Part shown: positions 1 to 9,411 of the stretch, piece after piece
Layout of the letters: each line of letters opens with the position of its first letter
Position numbering within the stretch: the stretch's first letter is position 1
DNA from: G963678445 sp963678445
Lineage (GTDB): Bacteria; Hydrogenedentota; Hydrogenedentia; Hydrogenedentales; G963678445
DNA length: 64,000 bases
Assembly: GCA_963678445.1 (NCBI GenBank)
Contig: OY782877.1
Span: 1,922,001 to 1,986,000 of the forward strand
Reading direction: 5' to 3'
Notes under the pieces: model-generated
Told to the model about the DNA's origin: nothing
Seen by the model: the letters and a program-made list of their open reading frames with translations, nothing else
Databases searched by the model: none
Translations under genes and position numbers: made by a program

Positions 1-1
1 T

Positions 2-538
2 GCGCCTGCAATGCTGATCATTGCCATCATCATCAAGAAAAATTCGAAGGGGCCTGCTATTTTCGCCCAAAAACGAGGTGGGCTGGGCGGCAAACCGTTT
101 ATGTTGTACAAATTTCGCTCGATGGTCGTTGATGCGGAGGAGCGTAAGAAGGACTTGGTGCGCTTTAATGAGCGGCAGGGACCTGCTTTCAAGATGACGC
201 ATGATCCGCGCGTTACACCTGTGGGGCAGTTCTTGCGCAAAACCAGCCTGGATGAATTGCCCCAGTTGCTCAATGTCCTGAAAGGGGATATGAGCCTGGT
301 GGGCCCCCGCCCGCTGCCTTGTGATGAGGACAAGGGTTATGATCAGTGGCATTGGCGGCGTCTGATGGTCAAGCCGGGGTTGACGTGCACGTGGCAGATC
401 ACATGTCGTGATGATAGTGATTTTGATCGTTGGGTTCGGCTAGACATCCAATACATCGAAAACCAATCCTTCTGGCTGGATCTGAAGCTGCTCATCCTCA
501 CCGTCCCCGCCGTGCTGCTGCGTCGGGGAGCGCATTAA
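2..538 (+). CDS. Undecaprenyl-phosphate sugar phosphotransferase, C-terminal part (cut by window edge)
   Basis: The reading frame is open to the left edge, so only the catalytic C-terminal region (about 178 residues) is present. It shows the bacterial sugar transferase signature: a basic segment with KFRSM, then KTSLDELPQLLNVLKGDM followed by SLVGPRP, then KPGLTCTWQI. Enzymes of this family (WbaP/WcaJ/PglC superfamily) move a sugar-1-phosphate onto undecaprenyl phosphate at the inner membrane, the first step of exopolysaccharide or O-antigen assembly. The following flippase, polymerase and glycosyltransferases fit that role. The sugar cannot be read from the sequence. Confidence 0.93.
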   Translation, partial: APAMLIIAIIIKKNSKGPAIFAQKRGGLGGKPFMLYKFRSMVVDAEERKKDLVRFNERQGPAFKMTHDPRVTPVGQFLRKTSLDELPQLLNVLKGDMSLVGPRPLPCDEDKGYDQWHWRRLMVKPGLTCTWQITCRDDSDFDRWVRLDIQYIENQSFWLDLKLLILTVPAVLLRRGAH

Positions 539-777
539 CCACAAGCCCTCGCTGCAGGACCGCTACACATCCATCGCAACGCTTGTCTTTTGTATAACGA
601 TGATGCCATCGGTGGGTTTCTGCTGGAAGGAAGAAACCAGCAAAAAGGGGGCTCCTGAAATTATCGGCAGCGGTTGTATTGTGGCTAAAAGAAGGGTATT
701 GTAGACCCCTGTGGATTGAGAGTGGGATGCGCATGGGGATGCGCATGGGATCGGAACGGAGAAGTGTAACCACGCCT

Positions 778-2049
778 ATGCGTCTGGTGCGAACGTATAT
801 CGACTATTTTTATGTCTTTTTCGGCAGCAGCTTTGCCCGGGGCATTGCGCTGCTGAATACGATGATTATTGCACGCCTGCTGGGCAAAGCGGACTGGGGT
901 GTGTTTTCGTTGTTTTATGTGGTGATGATTCTGACGTGGCAGTTGCCACTGGCTTTTGACGCCGTCTTTGTAACCTACGCCAAGGGGGCCAAGTCGGCAG
1001 CGCAAAAGAATGAGTTTTTGAAAACAGCGATCGTGCTTAAGGTATTCTATATGGCGCTGGTGCTGGTGTTGGCCTATCCGGCGTCGTATGTGCTGGCATG
1101 CTATGTCTTTAAAAAACCCGAGGCGTTACTGCCGCTTGTCGCGGCAATGGGCAGTGGTGTCTTTCTGACGTTCCTGATGACCGTGGCGTCTACCTTGCAG
1201 GAACAGGAACGCTTCGGCGCGTTTTCGGTGTTAAATTCGGTCTATACCTTTTCTATTTTCCTTTGTCTGAGTACGTTGTGGGCTTTGCCCATAACGGGTT
1301 CGCTGCCGTTAATCATCGGGCTCTACATCGTCGTATCCGTGTCGATTGGTATCGTTAGCCTGGTGCTACTACTCAAACGGGTCGGCCACCTGCACACGGT
1401 GGACACGCACGTCTTGTCGGAATCGTTTGCACAGGGAAAGTGGGTTTTTGGTGTATCGGGGTTGTACTACCTGTTTACGCGTATCGACGTGCTGTTCCTG
1501 GCGCGTAGTGTGGACTTGGAGGTTTTGGGCGTCTATTCCGTGGCGGCGCAATTGATCAACATCGTGGCTGTAGCTACAGGCGCATTGGCCGGGGTGGCGT
1601 TACCCAAGGCCGCCGCGGCCATCCAGGATCAGGATTCATATCGGCGCTTTGTACGGGAATCCATTGGCGCTGCCTTGCTGATTAACCTGGGGATTATCGC
1701 CCTGATCATGCTCGCACCGTGGGTGGTGCAACTTTTGTTCTCCGCCAAGTACGCTGCCGCCACGCCTATTTTGCGCATATTGCTGATAGGCTGGTTGCTC
1801 CACACGTTTTTTGTTCCTTTTTCCTTCCTGTTTTTTGCCACCAAAGATTCTCGAACCCGCTTTTTCCTGGAGCTGGGAAAACTTGTCGTGGGAGTAGGGG
1901 TTTTGTACCTCTTCGTTTCCCAGTGGGACTATGGGCTATGGGGCGGCGCATGGGCAATGACCATCACGCTGGGTGTCTACGCCATAATGGGACTGCTGAT
2001 TTTGAAAATGCAGTTTGCCCGCTATAGAAGGAAGGCGGGCCTATGGTAG
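778..2049 (+). CDS. Polysaccharide flippase (Wzx/MATE-like oligosaccharide flippase)
   Basis: A 423-residue integral membrane protein with hydrophobic segments throughout, beginning MRLVRTYIDYFYVFFGSS and containing IIARLLGKADWGVFS, the N-terminal pattern of the polysaccharide biosynthesis/flippase family. It should flip lipid-linked repeat units across the inner membrane. I chose the ATG at 778 because the family usually starts close to this motif and GGAGAAG lies upstream. In-frame ATGs at 727, 733, 739 and 745, inside a short GGATGCGCAT-like repeat, are alternatives. The stop overlaps the start of the next gene by 7 bp, so the two are probably co-transcribed. Confidence 0.9.
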   Translation: MRLVRTYIDYFYVFFGSSFARGIALLNTMIIARLLGKADWGVFSLFYVVMILTWQLPLAFDAVFVTYAKGAKSAAQKNEFLKTAIVLKVFYMALVLVLAYPASYVLACYVFKKPEALLPLVAAMGSGVFLTFLMTVASTLQEQERFGAFSVLNSVYTFSIFLCLSTLWALPITGSLPLIIGLYIVVSVSIGIVSLVLLLKRVGHLHTVDTHVLSESFAQGKWVFGVSGLYYLFTRIDVLFLARSVDLEVLGVYSVAAQLINIVAVATGALAGVALPKAAAAIQDQDSYRRFVRESIGAALLINLGIIALIMLAPWVVQLLFSAKYAAATPILRILLIGWLLHTFFVPFSFLFFATKDSRTRFFLELGKLVVGVGVLYLFVSQWDYGLWGGAWAMTITLGVYAIMGLLILKMQFARYRRKAGLW

Positions 2050-3311
2050 CGGCGGTGGAAAAACGCTTGAATCACCCCAACCCCTACGCCGTTGTGATGG
2101 TGCTGCTGATCGTGTCGCGTTTTATGACCGAGGTGGTAAATACCTTTGTCTTTGCAAAATCGAATCAGCTATGGGCGCTGGGGGCCATTGTCGCGATTGC
2201 CTTCCTAGCCTGGCCGGTGCTGCTGCTCAATGCGCGGCGGGAAAGTAAAATCTTTCTGAATTACCTGCCGATTTTCGCCTATCTGATCATGATGTTTCTG
2301 CACACCAAGTGGGGACACAAGTTTTCGATGAAGGCTACTTTTTCGGAACTAATCGTGTGGTTCACCTTCATTTTTACCGTGGAATTATGTTCCCGCGATG
2401 ACCATGTGGCCCGTATGGTACAGTTCACCATCATTTTACTGGTCAAAGTGATGGTGGTTATTGGCGTGGCGCAATTGCTGTTCTGCTTTGTGCAGTTCCG
2501 CAGCCTCAATCCAATGCTCGTATTGGATGCGCGCCCCTCCCGAAGTATTTTTGCACACACCAATGTCACCATGATTGTGCTGCTGCCGTTTTTGTTTTAC
2601 TTTATCAAGCAACGTTCGTATTTCTGGATCGCTATGACGATGATCACGTGTATCGGCACGGGTACACGTTCGCCATTTTTTGCCGCAGCATGCCTCAGCC
2701 CGCTGGTTTTTCTTTCTTTCTTCCGCATCCCGATATTGTTCCGCCATGTATTGCTCACCATCGGCTTTGTAATTGTGGCATACACGGTGTTGCTGTACAT
2801 GAACTCGGGCGGAGCGGAATACACCAGTTTTGATCAGCATGATGATCGGTTGTCTACGGGAACGCTGAAGTGGCGGGTGGATCATTGGCGGGATTATTTG
2901 CGGGATGATGATCCGTATGCGTTTTGGTTGGGACGCACGGTGGGGGAGGCGGATTTGTGGACGGGACGCCAGAAGTATGTGCCGGAATACCTGCCGCATA
3001 ATGACTATCTGAAAATCTATTTTGATCATGGCGTTATCGGTCTGGCGGTTTTTACCACTCTGATTCTCTATATGTTGTTGTTGATTTGCCGCTCGCTTAC
3101 GACGGAAAATGATTTTGTGCTTTTGGCGTTTTTACTTATTTGTTGTTTTTTTATTACGGATAATTTTCTATACAGTACGATGCCGATGTGGGTGTATATG
3201 TTCATTGGCAGCTACCTGGCGCGCCCGTCGCAGAACATGGGAGAGATACGGGCGGCGGCGGAAGCAGCAGTTAGTGCTTCGGAAACAGCAGAGGGAGAAG
3301 AGCTATCGTGA
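2043..3311 (+). CDS. O-antigen ligase / polysaccharide polymerase (Wzy-like) membrane protein
   Basis: A 422-residue multi-spanning membrane protein. Its central ARPSRSIFAHTNVTM segment and the later YLPHNDYLKIYFDHGVIGL segment are the two landmark regions of the O-antigen ligase (Wzy_C/RfaL) family. The latter contains the conserved H-N-x-Y/L loop before a long C-terminal helix. It should polymerise or ligate undecaprenyl-linked glycans on the periplasmic side. Overlaps at both ends (7 bp upstream, 4 bp downstream) place it in the same operon as the flippase and the next glycosyltransferase. Polymerase versus ligase cannot be decided from sequence alone. Confidence 0.87.
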   Translation: MVAAVEKRLNHPNPYAVVMVLLIVSRFMTEVVNTFVFAKSNQLWALGAIVAIAFLAWPVLLLNARRESKIFLNYLPIFAYLIMMFLHTKWGHKFSMKATFSELIVWFTFIFTVELCSRDDHVARMVQFTIILLVKVMVVIGVAQLLFCFVQFRSLNPMLVLDARPSRSIFAHTNVTMIVLLPFLFYFIKQRSYFWIAMTMITCIGTGTRSPFFAAACLSPLVFLSFFRIPILFRHVLLTIGFVIVAYTVLLYMNSGGAEYTSFDQHDDRLSTGTLKWRVDHWRDYLRDDDPYAFWLGRTVGEADLWTGRQKYVPEYLPHNDYLKIYFDHGVIGLAVFTTLILYMLLLICRSLTTENDFVLLAFLLICCFFITDNFLYSTMPMWVYMFIGSYLARPSQNMGEIRAAAEAAVSASETAEGEELS

Positions 3312-4417
3312 AAATTGCCATGTTGGGCATTCGTGGCGTACCAGCGCAATACAGTGGCTTGGAGAATTGCGCCGAGGAAGTGGGGGCGCGTCTTGCCGCC
3401 CGTGGTCATGAGGTGGTTGTCTATTGTCGCAAAGGGGAACATGATGCATCGGAGATCATGTATAGGGGCATTCGTCGAATCACCCTGCCACGCTTGCAAT
3501 ATAAGGTGACGGATACGTATTCGCATAGCCTGTTGGCCCTGGGCCATGCCGTATTGAAGGAAAAGCCCGATGTCATTCTGGCGTTTAATCCAGGCATCGC
3601 AACGCTATGTCTGATCCCGAAAATATTGGGCTACAAGATTGCGCTTAATGCAGATGGTTTCGACTGGCGGCGCAAAAAGTGGGGGGGCTTCGCCAAGGCG
3701 TTTATTTATACTTCGGCCATTACTGCTGCACGTATTCTGGATCAGCTGGTGCTGGACGCCGATTCGGCACGGGCCTATTGTGCCGCGCATTTCCCGGCAC
3801 GACGTCCGCCGATGTATATTCCCAATGGCGCTGCGGTGGCGAAATCGACGCAACCGGAAATCATTCGGGAGTACGGTCTGGAGCCGGGCGGCTACTTCCT
3901 GTTTCTCAGCCGGATCGAGCCGGAGAATACGTGTACGGAAATCATCCGCGCATTTGAAAAACTGGATACGGATAAAAAACTGGTTTTAGGTGGTGGAGCG
4001 GGCTATCAAAGCAGCTATCTGGAGGGATTGAAACAAAGCAATGATCCGCGCATCCTCTTTCCCGGTCCGATTTACGATCCGGATCATGTGCGGGAATTGC
4101 ATTGTGGCAGCTATGCGGTCATCCATGGGAATCAGGCGGGCGGGACGAGTGTGGGGCTGGTGAAGGCGTTGGGCTTTGGCACATGTGTGTTAACGCCGCA
4201 TACGGACGACAATGCCTATGTGGTCGGCGATGCTGGCATTTTGTATGAACCTACGGAAGAAGCCTTGAAAGAAAAGCTGCAACATCTGCTGGATCATCCG
4301 GAGGTGGTGCAGGCGTATCGGGAGAAGGCGACGACGCGTGTAGGGGATGAGTTTAACTGGGACCGCATTGCCGATACGTATGAGAATCTGTTTTTGGAGT
4401 TGACGAACAAGGGATAA
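3308..4417 (+). CDS. GT4-family glycosyltransferase with DUF1972-type N-terminus
   Basis: 369 residues starting with GTG that overlaps the previous stop (GTGA). The N-terminus MKIAMLGIRGVPAQYSGLE matches the DUF1972/rhamnosyltransferase-like Rossmann half. The C-terminal half carries FLFLSRIEPENTC and GTSVGLVKALGFGTCVLTP, typical of GT4 (GT-B fold) nucleotide-sugar binding. It is cytoplasmic or membrane-associated and extends the lipid-linked repeat unit. The last gene of the overlapping set, it is followed after 7 bp by a GC-rich hairpin repeat that probably ends the transcript. Confidence 0.9.
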   Translation: MKIAMLGIRGVPAQYSGLENCAEEVGARLAARGHEVVVYCRKGEHDASEIMYRGIRRITLPRLQYKVTDTYSHSLLALGHAVLKEKPDVILAFNPGIATLCLIPKILGYKIALNADGFDWRRKKWGGFAKAFIYTSAITAARILDQLVLDADSARAYCAAHFPARRPPMYIPNGAAVAKSTQPEIIREYGLEPGGYFLFLSRIEPENTCTEIIRAFEKLDTDKKLVLGGGAGYQSSYLEGLKQSNDPRILFPGPIYDPDHVRELHCGSYAVIHGNQAGGTSVGLVKALGFGTCVLTPHTDDNAYVVGDAGILYEPTEEALKEKLQHLLDHPEVVQAYREKATTRVGDEFNWDRIADTYENLFLELTNKG

Positions 4418-4423
4418 CGTATT

Positions 4424-4484
4424 TGCTGGGGGAAACTTTTTGTGAACAAAAATTTCCTCCAGACCCCCTTCAAAAAACTTTAGG
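4424..4484 (+). repeat. RPT2 hairpin element, copy 1 (terminator-like)
   Basis: CTGGGGGAAA, a T-run, GTGAACAAAAA and TTTCCTCCAG form an imperfect hairpin, followed by ACCCCCTTCAAAAAACTTT. The same layout recurs at 28011-28070, 38439-38500 and 63444-63503, always just after the stop codon of a plus-strand gene. This copy is the most mispaired of the four. It probably terminates the polysaccharide operon transcript, yet the next gene begins only 20 bp further on. Confidence 0.8.
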
Positions 4485-4504
4485 GAAAGGGTTATATCGG
4501 AACC

Positions 4505-5521
4505 ATGTCGAAGTCGCGTCTGGAATGGATTGATATCATGCGTGCGATCGCCATTGTCGGCGTTGTCGTCTTCCACGCCGTTATCGGCAATGAAAGCCGT
4601 TACTCGGAAACGGGGCTCGTCCTGTCGGAACATATGCAGCATTTCATTCGTAACTATACCCTGGCGCTTCTCTTTGGCGCATCGGGTTTCTTCATCGAAC
4701 GATGGCGACAAAAACTCTTCAAGGAAGCAGCACGCAATCGCTTTAAATCCATCGCCATACCCTACATTTTATGGTCTCTCATTCTCGGCAGCATCTACCT
4801 AGTTTTATCGTCCCTCCCCGCTATGCGCAACGGTATCAACAACCCAATGACCATGAAAGATGTACTGCTATTTCCGGTCACCCCCTTGCTCCACCTGTGG
4901 TTCCTGTATGTCATGTTTTTCATGCAACTGGCCTACTACGGTTTGCGTAAATGGTTTTCGATCCGCACATTGACCGCGATTTCGATCGTGCTGTTTTACC
5001 TTAAACCTTTTGCCTCTTTCTGGTGTCTTTCAGAACTGTGCAACAATTTCATGTTGATGATGTTCGGTGTGTTGTGGGCTGATTCCTTGCTCCGCTTTGA
5101 ATTTAAGACAAAGCACTACGCACACACGTTTTTCGGCATGGTGTTGTTTTTGGTTGTCGCTGTATATGCAGCGCGGTGTGATATTCGAAATTACGGTATA
5201 CTGGAGATTGGTGTGTATCAGGTGAGCGTTTTGGTGCTCACCTCAATTTTGTGCCTGCACGCCGTAGCGTTGTTCTCTATGGCGCTGCAACGCATACCCG
5301 GAGCGCATTACCTGGCGCATCTGGGACGTTTGTCGATGGTAATTTATTTGTTGCATGCGTTGGTAACGCCTGCAACACGCATTTTTATGATGAAACTTTT
5401 TCATATCGAGTCGTTGCCGCTGATCATCGGCACAAGTATTGTCATGGGGGTTTTTATTCCCGTGGCGATACACCCGATTACCAAATGGATGCGAATTGAC
5501 CGGTTTCTTTTTGGTCGCTAA
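4505..5521 (+). CDS. Acyltransferase 3 family membrane protein (OafA/YrhL-like)
   Basis: 338 residues with about ten hydrophobic segments. The N-terminus contains RLEWIDIMRAIAIVGVVVFH, the family hallmark: a conserved R/D pair in the first helix, and a His just after it. Members transfer acetyl or other acyl groups to surface polysaccharides or lipids from the cytoplasmic side of the membrane. Its position inside the polysaccharide cluster supports a role in decorating the glycan. AGGGAAAGG 14-22 bp upstream may serve as ribosome-binding site. Confidence 0.9.
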   Translation: MSKSRLEWIDIMRAIAIVGVVVFHAVIGNESRYSETGLVLSEHMQHFIRNYTLALLFGASGFFIERWRQKLFKEAARNRFKSIAIPYILWSLILGSIYLVLSSLPAMRNGINNPMTMKDVLLFPVTPLLHLWFLYVMFFMQLAYYGLRKWFSIRTLTAISIVLFYLKPFASFWCLSELCNNFMLMMFGVLWADSLLRFEFKTKHYAHTFFGMVLFLVVAVYAARCDIRNYGILEIGVYQVSVLVLTSILCLHAVALFSMALQRIPGAHYLAHLGRLSMVIYLLHALVTPATRIFMMKLFHIESLPLIIGTSIVMGVFIPVAIHPITKWMRIDRFLFGR

Positions 5522-5609
5522 ACGCGTAGCGACATACACGTCGTCAGGATCTTCGAACAGCCGTCTGTCGAATCGAAGTTATTTTATTAACCGGGGAGGG
5601 ATAAAGCTT

Positions 5610-6728
5610 ATGAACACGCTTGCAGCGGTGTTAAAGCGCGGCATCACCACAACCATGGGGTATGGCCTGTACTATTCGGGACTGTTGACGCTTGTCGAGC
5701 ATATGGGGCGCTACCAGGAACAGGCGCGTGCCGTTATCCTGTATTACCACCGCGTCACGAATGACCCCGATTGTTTATCGGGCATGGGCGTGCGTCCAGA
5801 GCTATTTCGACAGCACATGGATTATATACATCAAAGTTCGTACACCCCTGTCTCTCTTAAAACCTGGCGTGCTTACCTGCAGGGTAAAGAAACCCTGGAC
5901 GGCAATCATGTTATCGTGACTTTCGATGACGGCTATCGCGATAATTACACGATCGCGTACCCTATCCTGCGTGAATACGATATTCCCGCCACCATCTTCC
6001 TGGCAACAGATCCCCTCGACCAGCAACGCCCGCCCTGGTGGGATCGCCTGGCTTGGGCCACACGGCAGTTCAAAGCCCAAGGCGCTATCCCCAATGAGGT
6101 AGTCGAGTCGGCGCCGCCTCAGGTCCTGGCCTTGCTGCGTATCATTGTCGCGGCTTCGCCCGGCTGGACTATGGATGGGTTGCTACGTCTGATATCCCTT
6201 GCCAAGCAAATGGGGTATGAAGAACGAAAAAAATTACTCACGCTGTTAGAAAACAGTATCCCCGCCTCACCTCCCGGCGATATGATGTTGACGTGGGACA
6301 TGGTGCGGGAAATGCATGCCCATCATATCGACTTCGGCGCACACACGGTCACCCACCCGCTCCTTTCCGAGTTAGACGCAGTGACGGCGCGCACGGAGTT
6401 ATGTATGGGCAAGGCGCGTATCGAGGAAGAACTAAAGGAACGAGTGCGTATCTTTGCCTATCCCGACGGCAACACGAAGTTCCATCCACAAGATGAAAAC
6501 CCGTGTCTCCCTGTTGATCAAACCGCGGTCTTATTGCAAGAGTGCGGTTTCAACATGGCCGTAACCTGTCATAATGGACTGAACACTCCGTCTACTCCGC
6601 CGCTATTTCAAAAGCGTTGCGGCATTGTCAACGTCCCCTTGCCCGTGCTGGCCCTGCGCATGAGCGGCCTGGCCGACTCTGCCCCTGCTTTAAAACTACG
6701 GCGAATGTTAGGCATGCAAGTGCGTTGA
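5610..6728 (+). CDS. Polysaccharide deacetylase (NodB homology domain)
   Basis: 372 residues from the ATG at 5610, chosen because GGGGAGGG sits 9 bp before it; the open frame extends further upstream without a good start. NodB motifs: TFDDGYRDN with metal/catalytic Asp106-Asp107, HTVTHP with His245 and His249, and FAYPDGN near residue 295. A roughly 100-residue insertion lies between motifs 1 and 2. The enzyme should remove N-acetyl groups from a glycan. No signal peptide is evident, so it may act on a cytoplasmic lipid-linked intermediate. Confidence 0.9.
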   Translation: MNTLAAVLKRGITTTMGYGLYYSGLLTLVEHMGRYQEQARAVILYYHRVTNDPDCLSGMGVRPELFRQHMDYIHQSSYTPVSLKTWRAYLQGKETLDGNHVIVTFDDGYRDNYTIAYPILREYDIPATIFLATDPLDQQRPPWWDRLAWATRQFKAQGAIPNEVVESAPPQVLALLRIIVAASPGWTMDGLLRLISLAKQMGYEERKKLLTLLENSIPASPPGDMMLTWDMVREMHAHHIDFGAHTVTHPLLSELDAVTARTELCMGKARIEEELKERVRIFAYPDGNTKFHPQDENPCLPVDQTAVLLQECGFNMAVTCHNGLNTPSTPPLFQKRCGIVNVPLPVLALRMSGLADSAPALKLRRMLGMQVR

Positions 6729-6756
6729 CCCACGCTTACAACCCAGGATGTGTGAA

Positions 6757-7926
6757 ATGAAAATTATTCAGATGCATAACCGCTACCGTCTGGAAGGCGG
6801 TACAGATCGCGTCGCTGATGCAACGGTAGAATTACTGCGCGCCCATGGCGAAGATGTCTACTATTTTTCGCAACATAGTGGCGATATTGCTCCCTCCTTT
6901 ACTGCGCGCTTACGAGCGTTTGCTGGTAGCATCTATTCCCCCAGCGCAGCAAAAAAAATGGCGGAGGTTTTGCAGCGGGAAAGGCCCGATGTGGTGCATG
7001 TACACAATCTGTACCCCCTCTTTTCTCCTTCTGCCCTCGTCGCTTGCCGCCGGGCAGGTGTGCCTGTCGTGATGACCATCCATACGTATTGGATGACTTG
7101 CCCCACCTATTATCATCTGCGCGATGGACAGGTCTGCGAACGCTGCGCCAGCGGACATGAATGGTGGTGTGTGAGACATAACTGTCGGGGCAATCTCTTC
7201 GAAAGCGCTGCCTATGCTGCACGCACTGACGTCGCACGACGCTTCCACCTGATTCGGGATAATGTAACCACGCTGATCCCCTTGTGCAATTTCATGGCAG
7301 ACATCTTACGCAGCACGGGATTTCCCGACAGCCAGCTCGAGATCGTCCCCAACCCTTCCGTGGTCGCTGATACTCCTGTGGACCCTGCTCAAGGCGCCTA
7401 TATGGGCTACTCCGGACGCCTGAGTCCGGAAAAAGGCGTGGATTCCCTTCTGCAAGCCGCTCGCTTAGCCCCTGATGTACCCATAAAGATCGCTGGTGAT
7501 GGCCCCCAACGGGCCGCCTTGGAGAAGGATGCCCCGGAAAACGTGGAATTTGTCGGCTGGCTCAATCAGGACACGCTGGCCGAATTCTACCGTGGCGCCC
7601 GTTGCATGATCATCCCCAGCACCTGCTGGGAAATCTGCGCCATGGTCGCCCTCGAAGCCATGGGGCATGGCGTACCCATCATCGCCAGTCGCGTGGGCGG
7701 CAACCCGGAATTGGTAACCGAAAACAGCACCGGTTTGCTCTATGAAGCTGGCGATGCCACGGCTCTGGCGGCCCACATGAAGACATTGTGGACCCGACCG
7801 GAGGAATCTGTCCGTATGGGGCAAGCCGCTTATACGCGTGCGAAGAGCCACTACAGCGAAACAGTGCACTACGAACGCCTTATGACTGTATACCAGCAAG
7901 CCATTGAAAAAAACAAGCGCAACTAA
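6757..7926 (+). CDS. GT4-family glycosyltransferase
   Basis: 389 residues from the ATG at 6757, which has AGGA 8 bp upstream; the ATG at 6748 overlaps that ribosome-binding site. The N-terminal half has MHNRYRLEGGTDRV and PDVVHVHNLYPLFSP, and the C-terminal half YSGRLSPEKGVDSLL and the E-x7-E region (MVALEAMGHGVPII), all hallmarks of GT-B GT4 enzymes. A Cys-rich insertion around residues 120-145 (CPTYYHLRDGQVCERCASG, then C) is also seen in other family members. It is the last gene of the polysaccharide cluster. Confidence 0.92.
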   Translation: MKIIQMHNRYRLEGGTDRVADATVELLRAHGEDVYYFSQHSGDIAPSFTARLRAFAGSIYSPSAAKKMAEVLQRERPDVVHVHNLYPLFSPSALVACRRAGVPVVMTIHTYWMTCPTYYHLRDGQVCERCASGHEWWCVRHNCRGNLFESAAYAARTDVARRFHLIRDNVTTLIPLCNFMADILRSTGFPDSQLEIVPNPSVVADTPVDPAQGAYMGYSGRLSPEKGVDSLLQAARLAPDVPIKIAGDGPQRAALEKDAPENVEFVGWLNQDTLAEFYRGARCMIIPSTCWEICAMVALEAMGHGVPIIASRVGGNPELVTENSTGLLYEAGDATALAAHMKTLWTRPEESVRMGQAAYTRAKSHYSETVHYERLMTVYQQAIEKNKRN

Positions 7927-8014
7927 ACCTTTTTGTGTTAAATTCCATTAAAAGCAGTTGTCGCACTATACGTTCTATCTGCTTTTCAGTACTGAATTTA
8001 CGCCATTTCAACGG

Positions 8015-8043
8015 TTGACCGCACCTTGGTTCCGTGCTATTAT
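8015..8043 (+). promoter_or_regulatory. Sigma-70-type promoter for the pseudopilin gene
   Basis: TTGACC at 8015-8020 and TATTAT at 8038-8043, with a 17-bp spacer, about 115 bp upstream of the pseudopilin start. The gap 7927-8159 holds no other feature I can support. Confidence 0.6.
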
Positions 8044-8159
8044 GGCGAATATTTGTGAATAATTTTCTTTTGGATCGCAGGAAAGCCATTGGGTGTCCCG
8101 ATCCCATATACACCTGTGCCGAAACCACCACAGGAACGACATTCAAGGAGATGAATACC

Positions 8160-9134
8160 ATGTCACACGCGCGACGTAGCGGCTTCACGCTGATTGAGTT
8201 GCTCACCGTGATCGCCATTATCGCTATTTTGGCCGGGCTGACCTTTTCCGTGCTGCCCCGCATGCTGGAGTCCGCAAAGATCCGGCGCCTGACTGCTACC
8301 ATGAATGAAATTCGCACCGCCATGACTCAATATGCGGGCGATAACAACGGCTATCCTCCCGCATACGGCTATATCGCGTGGGACATGCGCCAACGTGAAG
8401 TCGCTTCCCTCTCTGACGAAGAACGAAGCGCCTACTTCTTCCTCAAACCCTACACCGCTTTCATCGGCATTCACGGCAATGAAAAAATGTACGATGAATT
8501 TTCCCTTTCAGGCGATATGGATCAAGACGGACGTATTAGCCTTGCCGAATACATTCCCATGGGTAAAAAAGATATCGTCACCGAACGTATCTCCTTTCCC
8601 ACCGAACTGTACACCGGCAGCAACGATCCTGATGGTTCAGAGGGAATGCTCCTCGACGCAGACAAGCGCCCCTTCGCCTATTTTCCCGTTAACCTGCGCC
8701 AATTCAAAAAAGCTCGCCGCTATTGGCTTGAAAATGACGATTTCCTCGCCGAGCACTGGGATGGGGAAGAAATGAAGCTCATCTTTCCCCCTGCCAAATA
8801 CGACGCCTACGTCCTCATCAGCGTGGGTCCTGGTGGTCGCTCCTACGGTGTTGTCCCCGAAATACCCGAAGGCCTGACAACAGAAGAACGCGAACGCGAT
8901 GTCTACCACATTCTTGGACTGCGCGCCTTCTTCCTGGCCACCCGTGACCTGAACGACAACGGCTTGCTTGACTTCCATTTTGAAGCCCGTGCAAAACAGG
9001 GCGAAGCCCAGTTCGATGAAAACAACGGATACTTTTTCAGAAAAGATGGAAATGACGACATCTTTGCCAACAACAATCTGCCTGATCCAGCGAACCAGCA
9101 CGGCTACGGCCCCTACATCTATGTAGTACGCTAA
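8160..9134 (+). CDS. Type II secretion/type IV pilus-like pseudopilin (GspG-like)
   Basis: 324 residues from ATG 8160, with AAGGAG 9 bp upstream; ATG 8151 is too close to it. The prepilin signal RSGFTLIELLTVIAIIAIL shows a short basic leader, a cleavage site G/F, Glu at +5 and a hydrophobic helix. A PilD-type peptidase should cleave and N-methylate it. The body is larger than typical GspG and contains an EF-hand-like loop, DMDQDGRISLAE, near residue 120, so Ca binding is plausible. No secretion operon surrounds it, though PilB lies 32 kb downstream. Confidence 0.88.
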   Translation: MSHARRSGFTLIELLTVIAIIAILAGLTFSVLPRMLESAKIRRLTATMNEIRTAMTQYAGDNNGYPPAYGYIAWDMRQREVASLSDEERSAYFFLKPYTAFIGIHGNEKMYDEFSLSGDMDQDGRISLAEYIPMGKKDIVTERISFPTELYTGSNDPDGSEGMLLDADKRPFAYFPVNLRQFKKARRYWLENDDFLAEHWDGEEMKLIFPPAKYDAYVLISVGPGGRSYGVVPEIPEGLTTEERERDVYHILGLRAFFLATRDLNDNGLLDFHFEARAKQGEAQFDENNGYFFRKDGNDDIFANNNLPDPANQHGYGPYIYVVR

Positions 9135-9163
9135 CGAGCAGAACTCCCAAATCCCAAATCTTG

Positions 9164-9195
9164 GCGACGGATGATATTCTCATCCGTCGCTTTTA
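9164..9195 (+). terminator. Intrinsic terminator after the pseudopilin gene
   Basis: Perfect 11-bp stem GCGACGGATGA / TCATCCGTCGC with a 5-nt loop, followed by TTTTATTTT. The rest of the 9135-9411 gap shows nothing else convincing. Confidence 0.85.
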
Positions 9196-9411
9196 TTTTG
9201 CTAACGCAGCCCCTCGCACTCCAGCCCACACCCATTCCCAAGATCCTGCCTCCACAGCTCGTCTCCAAGCCCTCTATCTGTCTATTCTCTTTTTCCACGG
9301 GAAACATGAAAACGCGGAAGACCTATTTTCGTTTGACACGGACATCTGCAATGATTATCATATCGAACATTATAGAACAAAAGTAATCATTCCTAAGGGA
9401 AGGGAAAGATC

